NCBI GenBank assembly: GCA_028286165.1
Contig: JAPYMU010000150.1
Location: 1 to 11,241, forward strand
DNA length: 11,241 bases
DNA from: Spongiicolonus versatilis
GTDB taxonomy: Bacteria; Pseudomonadota; Gammaproteobacteria; Arenicellales; Spongiicolonaceae
Reading direction: 5' to 3'
A model generated the notes under the pieces. The model was not told where the DNA came from and did no database searches. It saw only the letters and a program-made list of their open reading frames with translations. A program made the translations under genes and the position numbers. Positions 6,831 to 11,241 of the stretch are shown here, piece by piece. Each line of letters opens with the position of its first letter. The first letter of the stretch is position 1.

Positions 6831-8020
6831 TGCTGCTGATGCGCGATGTGGACCTTCGCGGCCGCCGCGTTTTAATTCGTGAAGATTTAAACGTGCCGCT
6901 CAGCGGCGGCCGCATCCGCAGCGACGCGCGCATTCGCGCCGCCGTTCCCACCGTGCAAGAGGCGCTGGCCGGCGGCGCGCACTCGGTGACGCTGATGTCG
7001 CACCTGGGCCGGCCGGTTGCCGGTGGCGGTGCCGGCGGCGATTTCTCCCTTGCGCCGGTGGCAAGCGCGCTTGGCAATGCGCTGGGCCGGCCGGTGCGGC
7101 TGATTAAAACCTGGCGCGGCGGCGGCGGTGATGCTGCCGGTGAGGGTGAAGTCGCGCTGCTGGAAAATCTGCGCTTTCATCCCGGCGAGGCCGCCAACGA
7201 TGCCGGCTTTGCCGCCGGCCTGGCCGGGTTGTGCGATGTGTTTGTGATGGACGCTTTCGCCACCTCCCACCGCGCCCACGCCTCCACCGTCGGCATTGCG
7301 CGCGCTGCAACCGTCGCCTGCGCCGGGCCGCTGCTGGCCGCCGAGTTGCGCGCGCTCGGCGATGCGATGCGCGCGCCGAAACCGCCGCTGGTGGCCGTCA
7401 TTGGCGGCGCCAAAGTGTCCACCAAACTCGGCGTGCTGAACGCCCTCGCCGGCCGCGCCGAGGTGCTCATCCCCGGCGGCGGCATCGCCAACACCTTCCT
7501 TGCGGCCACCGGCGCCGCCATCGGCAAATCGCTGGCGGAAGACTCCATGCTGGACCAGGCGCGCACCATCATCGCCCGCATGTCCACCCGCGCCGCCGCC
7601 ATTATTCTGCCGACTGACGTGGTCACCGCGCCGGCCGCCGACTCCGCCGCCGGCATCACGGTGTGCGACGCAGCCAATGTGGACTCCGCATCCGCCATTG
7701 TGGACGTCGGCCCCGGCACCCGCGCCAGAATCGCGTCCACCATCGGGGGCGCCGGCACCGTTGTGTGGAGCGGCCCCATGGGCGTTTTCGAAAACCCCGC
7801 GGCCGCCGAAGGCACGCGCACCGTTGTAGACGCCGTCACCAACGCATCCGCCACCTCCATCGCCGGCGGCGGCGACACCATCGCCGCGCTGGAAAAATTT
7901 GGCGGCGCCGCCGGCTTCTCGTATATTTCCACCGGCGGCGGCGCGTTTCTCGCGTTCCTCGCCGGGCAGACTTTGCCGGCGGTGGCCGCGCTGGAAGAAC
8001 GCGCCGCCGCCGCCGCTTGA
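6830..8020 (+). CDS. pgk: Phosphoglycerate kinase
   Basis: Transfers the acyl phosphate of 1,3-bisphosphoglycerate to ADP, giving 3-phosphoglycerate and ATP, and so uses the product of the preceding gene. The start at 6830 overlaps the gap stop by one base; the ATG at 6839 is an alternative, and the longer in-frame start at 6770 lies inside gap and adds non-homologous residues. There is no clear ribosome binding site, which fits re-initiation after gap. At 396 residues it is full length. Substrate-binding REDLNVP (17-23), SHLGRP (57-62) and HRAHAST (147-153), the nucleotide-binding IGGAKVSTKLGVL (191-203), GGGIANTF (216-223), GPMGVFENP (315-323), SIAGGGDT (343-350) and STGGGAFL (367-374) are all present. 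The C-terminus ends in an alanine run encoded by GCC repeats. Gene order after gap is typical of proteobacteria. Confidence 0.97.
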   Translation: MLLMRDVDLRGRRVLIREDLNVPLSGGRIRSDARIRAAVPTVQEALAGGAHSVTLMSHLGRPVAGGGAGGDFSLAPVASALGNALGRPVRLIKTWRGGGGDAAGEGEVALLENLRFHPGEAANDAGFAAGLAGLCDVFVMDAFATSHRAHASTVGIARAATVACAGPLLAAELRALGDAMRAPKPPLVAVIGGAKVSTKLGVLNALAGRAEVLIPGGGIANTFLAATGAAIGKSLAEDSMLDQARTIIARMSTRAAAIILPTDVVTAPAADSAAGITVCDAANVDSASAIVDVGPGTRARIASTIGGAGTVVWSGPMGVFENPAAAEGTRTVVDAVTNASATSIAGGGDTIAALEKFGGAAGFSYISTGGGAFLAFLAGQTLPAVAALEERAAAAA

Positions 8021-9507
8021 TGATGAAAAAGAACACGAAAAAACCCGCGCCGCCGCCGCCGCGCGCCGCCAGCCACCGCCACACCAAAATCGTCGCCTCC
8101 CTCGGCCCGGCCACCGATGAGCCGGCGGTGATGGAGGGCATGATCCGCGCCGGGCTGGACGTGGCGCGGGTGAACTTCTCCCACGGCACCGCCGCCGACC
8201 ACATGCGCCGCGCAAAATTGATGCGCGAGCGCGCCGCCGCCTGCAACCGCGCGGTGGGACTCCTCGCCGATTTGCAGGGGCCGAAAATCCGCATTGCCAA
8301 CTTTCGCGACGGCGCGGTGCAACTCCGCGACGGCGCGGCCTTCACCCTGGATGCGCAACTCGGCGGCAACGACGGTGACGGCGCGGCGGTCGGCGTCACC
8401 TACAAAGCATTGCCGCGCGACGTCAAGGCCGGCGATTTGCTGATGCTGGACGACGGCAACATCGCGCTGCGCGTCATGCGGGTGCGCGGCGGCAAAGTGC
8501 ACACCCGCGTGGCCGCCGGCGGCGTCCTGTCCAACAGCAAGGGCATCAACCTCGCCGGCGGTGGGCTGTCATCGCCGGCCCTCACCGCCAAAGACCGCGC
8601 CGACATTAAACTCGCCGGCAGGTTGCAGGCCGACTACCTGGGGCTTTCTTTCGCGCGCAACGCCGATGATGTCCGCCGCGCGCGCCGCCTGTTCACTGCG
8701 GCCGGCGGCAGCGGCGGCATCGTGGCCAAAATTGAGCGCGCCGAAGCGCTGGCCAACATTGAGGAAATCATCGCCACCGCCGATGCGGTGATGATTGCGC
8801 GCGGCGACCTGGGCGTGGAGATCGGCAATGCCGAACTGCCCGGCGTGCAGAAGCGAATCATTGCCGCCGCGCGCGACCACAACAGCATCGTCATCGTCGC
8901 CACGCAGATGATGCAGTCCATGGTGGTCAATCCGCAGCCCACCCGCGCCGAGGTTCTGGATGTGGCCAACGCCGTGCTGGACGGCACCGACGCGGTGATG
9001 CTGTCCGCCGAGACCGCCACCGGCCGCCACCCGGTGAAGGTGGTGAGCGCCATGCACCACATCTGCCGGGGCGCCGAGAGCCACCGCATCAGCACCACCA
9101 CCGACGGCGCCGAGGTGGACGCCGCCGCCGACCGCATCACCGGCACCGACCAGGCCATCGCCATCGCCACCATGTTCACCGCCCACCACCACGACCTCGC
9201 CGCCATCATCGCCCTCACCGAGTCCGGCGCCACCGCGCGGTGGATGTCGCGCATCAACAGCGGCATTCCCATCTACGCCATCACCCGCCATGTGGCGACC
9301 CAGCGGCGCGTCACGTTGTACAAGGGCGTCTACCCGGTGGCGCACGACGTCAACGCGCGCAGCGACCACCGCATCGACCGCCAGATCGTCACCGAGTTGC
9401 TGCGCCGCAAGTCGGTGCGCAAAGGCGACCGCATCGCCGTCACCCGCGGCGACCTCACCGGCGTCAGCGGCGGCACCAACACCATGAAGATTCTGCGCGT
9501 GGAGTAG
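8020..9507 (+). CDS. pyk: Pyruvate kinase
   Basis: Converts phosphoenolpyruvate and ADP to pyruvate and ATP, the last step of glycolysis. The ATG at 8020 overlaps the pgk stop (TGATGATG), so it should be coupled; the ATG at 8023 is equivalent. Homology starts at about residue 20 (HTKIVASLGPATDE), preceded by a short basic and proline-rich leader with PPPP (11-14). Family blocks are in order: ARVNFSHG (49-56), DLQGPKIRI (84-92), MLDDGNI (142-148), the catalytic lysine K237 in VAKIER, the MIARGDLGVE signature (258-267), ATQMMQSM (294-301), NPQPTRAEV (304-312) and the DGTDAVMLSAETA block (321-333). The C-terminal domain has ESGATARWMSRINSG (401-415) and ends normally. At 495 residues it is complete and closest in look to the PykA type of proteobacteria. 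No deletion is seen. Confidence 0.97.
   Translation: MMKKNTKKPAPPPPRAASHRHTKIVASLGPATDEPAVMEGMIRAGLDVARVNFSHGTAADHMRRAKLMRERAAACNRAVGLLADLQGPKIRIANFRDGAVQLRDGAAFTLDAQLGGNDGDGAAVGVTYKALPRDVKAGDLLMLDDGNIALRVMRVRGGKVHTRVAAGGVLSNSKGINLAGGGLSSPALTAKDRADIKLAGRLQADYLGLSFARNADDVRRARRLFTAAGGSGGIVAKIERAEALANIEEIIATADAVMIARGDLGVEIGNAELPGVQKRIIAAARDHNSIVIVATQMMQSMVVNPQPTRAEVLDVANAVLDGTDAVMLSAETATGRHPVKVVSAMHHICRGAESHRISTTTDGAEVDAAADRITGTDQAIAIATMFTAHHHDLAAIIALTESGATARWMSRINSGIPIYAITRHVATQRRVTLYKGVYPVAHDVNARSDHRIDRQIVTELLRRKSVRKGDRIAVTRGDLTGVSGGTNTMKILRVE
9501..9504 (+). promoter_or_regulatory. Ribosome binding site for the first SDR
   Basis: GGAG overlaps the last pyk codons, 8 nt before the GTG at 9513. 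It supports that GTG as the start, where SDR homology begins at once. Confidence 0.5.
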
Positions 9508-9512
9508 GCGCT

Positions 9513-10085
9513 GTGGACCTCGGCATCAACGGCCGCCGCGCCATCGTTTGCGCCTCCAGCCGCGGGCTGGGCAAAGCCTGTGCAATGTCACTGGCCGCCG
9601 AGGGCGTGGCGGTGGTCATGAACGGGCGCGACGCCGGCACGTTGAAGGCTGCAGTGGACGAAGTGCGCGCTGCAGCCGGCGCCGTGATGGAGCGCAACTT
9701 CGGGCGCATCGTCAACATCACCTCGGCCGCGGTGAAGGCGCCCATTCCGGCCCTCGGCCTGTCCAACGGCGCGCGCGCCGGCCTCACCGGCTTCGTCGCC
9801 GGAGTGGCGCGCGAAGTGGCCGCGCACGGCGTCACCATCAACAACATTCTGCCCGGCCCGTTTGACACCGACCGCCTGCGCGCCAACTTCCGCTACAACG
9901 CCGAGCAAAGCGGCGGCGACGCCGAGGCGCTGATGGCCGCCGGCCGCCGCGCCAACCCGGCCCGGCGCTTCGGCGAGCCGCCGGAGTTCGGCCGGTTGTG
10001 CGCATTCCTGTGCAGCGTCCATGCCGGCTTCATCAACGGCCAGAACATCGTCGTGGACGGCGGCGCGTTTCCGGGGACGCTGTGA
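9513..10085 (+). CDS. Short-chain dehydrogenase/reductase with an internal in-frame deletion
   Basis: A 190-residue SDR with a GTG start 5 nt after the pyk stop; homology begins at residue 1 (MDLGINGRRAIVCASSRG). The Rossmann dinucleotide motif is CASSRGLG (13-20), typical of a divergent FabG-like subgroup of about 260 residues. The C-terminal half is well kept: FGRIVNITSAAVKAPI (63-78), LSNGARAGLTGFVAGVAR (83-100), TINNILPGPFDTDRLR (108-123) and the end INGQNIVVDGG (174-184). Between the helix ending VRAAAGA (51-57) and VMERNFGRIV (58-67), about 70 residues expected in this family are absent. They include the acidic-residue strand, the NNxGG loop and the central helices that lead to the active site. 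The usual YxxxK is replaced by LSNGAR, which I believe is a subgroup trait. The substrate is unknown, and the product is probably not a normal oxidoreductase. It shares a GTGA overlap with the next SDR. Confidence 0.85.
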   Translation: MDLGINGRRAIVCASSRGLGKACAMSLAAEGVAVVMNGRDAGTLKAAVDEVRAAAGAVMERNFGRIVNITSAAVKAPIPALGLSNGARAGLTGFVAGVAREVAAHGVTINNILPGPFDTDRLRANFRYNAEQSGGDAEALMAAGRRANPARRFGEPPEFGRLCAFLCSVHAGFINGQNIVVDGGAFPGTL

Positions 10086-10858
10086 CCGGCGGCGCGCACC
10101 ACGGCCGGCGCGTGGTGGTGACGGCCGGCGCCGATGGCATCGGCAAAAGCATCGCCGCGCTGCTGCACGAAGAGGGCGCCTCGGTGTGCATCGCCGACGT
10201 CAACGAACAACAACTCGGCGAATGCCAGGCGCAATTCCCCGGCATGATTTGCCGCCGTGCCGATGTGGCCGACGTTTCCGATGTGGACGCGGTGTTTGAC
10301 GAACTGCTCGGCGAGTGGGGCGGGGTCGACGCGCTGGTAAACAACGTCGGCATCGCCGGCCCCACCGCGCCGGTGGAGGAGGTGACGGCGGAGGACTGGG
10401 AGCGGGTAATGCGGGTGAACATCGGCGCGCATTTTTTGTGTACGCGGCGCGCGGTACCGGCCATGAAGTCCGGCGGCAGCATCGTCAACATCTCCAGCAC
10501 CGCCGGCGTCATGGGCTACCCGCTGCGCGCGCCATATGCGGCGTCCAAGTGGGCGGTGGTGGGCCTGACTCAAACCCTGGCCATGGAGCTCGGCGAGCGC
10601 CGCATCCGCGTCAACGCCGTGTGCCCTGGATCGGTGGACGGCGCGCGCATGGCGCGGGTGATTGCCGCCGAGTCGGCGGCGCGCGGCATCGCCGAGCAGG
10701 ACCTCCGCCGCGCATATGAACGGCAGGCGTCCATGCGCACTTTTGTGGACGCCGGCGACATTGCAAACGCGGTGTCGTTTTTAATTTCCGACCGCGCGCG
10801 CCTGGTCAGCGGCCAGGTGCTGTGCGTGGACGGCAACACTGAAACGCGGACGCTGTAG
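10082..10858 (+). CDS. Short-chain dehydrogenase/reductase, full length
   Basis: A classical NAD(P)-dependent SDR of 258 residues. The GTG at 10082 overlaps the previous stop by 4 nt, and the Rossmann fold begins at residue 10, so this start is preferred to upstream in-frame codons. Visible motifs are TAGADGIGKSIA (14-25, the TGxxxGxG equivalent), AD at 60-61, NNVG (87-90), N113, the catalytic serine S139 in NISS, and YAASK (Y152, K156). The end VSGQVLCVDGN (242-252) is typical. The catalytic set looks complete, so it should be an active alcohol/ketone oxidoreductase, but the substrate cannot be read from sequence. It resembles SDRs annotated loosely as 3-oxoacyl-ACP or sugar/hydroxy-acid dehydrogenases. 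Coupling to the deleted SDR raises the possibility that the pair once acted together. Confidence 0.93.
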   Translation: MTGGAHHGRRVVVTAGADGIGKSIAALLHEEGASVCIADVNEQQLGECQAQFPGMICRRADVADVSDVDAVFDELLGEWGGVDALVNNVGIAGPTAPVEEVTAEDWERVMRVNIGAHFLCTRRAVPAMKSGGSIVNISSTAGVMGYPLRAPYAASKWAVVGLTQTLAMELGERRIRVNAVCPGSVDGARMARVIAAESAARGIAEQDLRRAYERQASMRTFVDAGDIANAVSFLISDRARLVSGQVLCVDGNTETRTL

Positions 10859-11241
10859 GTGAACTCCATCTGCGTTTTCTGCGGCGCGCAACCCGGCGCG
10901 CGCGGCGAATACCTGGCCGCGGCCGGGCAGTTGGGGCGGCTGATGGCGGCGCGCGGCATCGGCCTGGTCTACGGCGGCGGCGGCGAAGGCATGATGGGCG
11001 CGGTCGCCGATGCCGTGCGCACCGGCGGCGGCCGCGCCATCGGCGTTATCCCGCAACGGCTGATTGCCAAGGAACAGGCCAACCCAGCCGCCGACCTGCG
11101 CGTGGTCAACAACATGCACGAGCGCAAGGCGCTGATGGGCGAACTGTCCGACGCCTTCATCGTCCTGCCCGGCGGCCTCGGCACGCTGGAGGAATTATTT
11201 GAAGTGTGGACCTGGCGCCAACTCGGCTTCCACCGCAAACC
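10859..11241 (+). CDS. LOG-family (lysine decarboxylase-like fold) phosphoribohydrolase, 3'-truncated by window
   Basis: The GTG at 10859 follows the SDR stop with no gap, and the frame stays open to the window end (127 complete codons). It starts MNSICVFCGAQPGAR, the normal start of LOG proteins, so no residues are missing at the N-terminus. The nucleotide-binding region is VYGGGGEGMMG (37-47), where most relatives I recall have YGGGSVGLMG. The family signature follows: MHERKALM (86-93, with the conserved Arg at 89) and PGGLGTLEELFE (104-115, with the catalytic Glu at 111), then QLGFHRK. LOG enzymes hydrolyse nucleoside 5'-monophosphates to a free base and ribose 5-phosphate; in plants this releases cytokinins, while in most bacteria the natural substrate (AMP or another nucleotide) is uncertain. 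Ribose 5-phosphate is a transketolase substrate, which may or may not explain its place in the operon. About 60-70 C-terminal residues are expected beyond the window. Confidence 0.9.
   Translation, partial: MNSICVFCGAQPGARGEYLAAAGQLGRLMAARGIGLVYGGGGEGMMGAVADAVRTGGGRAIGVIPQRLIAKEQANPAADLRVVNNMHERKALMGELSDAFIVLPGGLGTLEELFEVWTWRQLGFHRK

Noticed and set aside
6887..8502. Two long minus-strand open frames (about 440 residues each) opposite pgk and pyk
   Set aside because: They are shadows of strongly biased high-GC genes: glycine/alanine/histidine-rich, with no recognisable domains, and the + strand encodes well-known enzymes there.
9647..9675. Repeated GGCTGCAG/CGCTGCAG (two CTGCAG sites, 21 nt apart) near the SDR deletion junction as a recombination scar
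   Set aside because: Both copies lie on the same side of the junction within conserved codons, so they do not flank the lost segment.
3913..11241. Very frequent GCCGGC and GCGCGC palindromes in the high-GC block
   Set aside because: They are explained by heavy use of GCC, GGC and GCG codons for alanine and glycine; a count against a codon-shuffled model would be needed to claim more.

Overview
The window looks like chromosomal DNA from a high-GC proteobacterium (probably a gammaproteobacterium, inferred only from the look of the proteins and the tkt-gap-pgk-pyk gene order). All genes are on the + strand, coding density is near total, and no RNA gene, transposase or CRISPR array is visible. 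Two blocks with different base composition lie side by side.

Block 1 (1-3853, by eye about half G+C) is a three-gene restriction-modification or defence cassette, apparently foreign to its surroundings. It holds the C-terminal part of a DNA methyltransferase (cut by the window edge), a large SF2 helicase with a C-terminal PD-(D/E)XK nuclease (type III Res-like), and a small DUF6883-like protein. The genes overlap by 4 nt and 16 nt, so they form one operon. The helicase-nuclease ends in an additional ~70-residue domain resembling DUF4926. As I recall, DUF4926 and DUF6883 are often encoded as a stand-alone neighbouring pair; here that pair seems to have been absorbed into an RM operon, one half as a fusion and the other as an overlapping gene.

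Block 2 (3913-11241, by eye two thirds G+C or more) is a central-carbon operon: transketolase (tkt), glyceraldehyde-3-phosphate dehydrogenase (gap), phosphoglycerate kinase (pgk) and pyruvate kinase (pyk), then two short-chain dehydrogenases and a LOG-family phosphoribohydrolase cut by the window end. Most junctions are coupled (TGATG, TGATGATG, GTGA, or stop directly followed by GTG). The only real gap, 83 nt between tkt and gap, holds a GC hairpin, a promoter-like element and a run of 12 C. Gap, Pgk and Pyk together cover much of lower glycolysis (or, for Gap and Pgk with Tkt, part of the Calvin/pentose phosphate routes).

The main anomaly is that two genes in block 2, tkt and the first SDR, each appear to lack an internal segment of about 69-70 codons while staying perfectly in frame. 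In tkt the missing part carries two thiamine-diphosphate/substrate histidine motifs; in the SDR it carries the NNAG region and the central helices. Either these are real deletions that should abolish or change activity, or they are assembly collapses. The other complete genes are full length.
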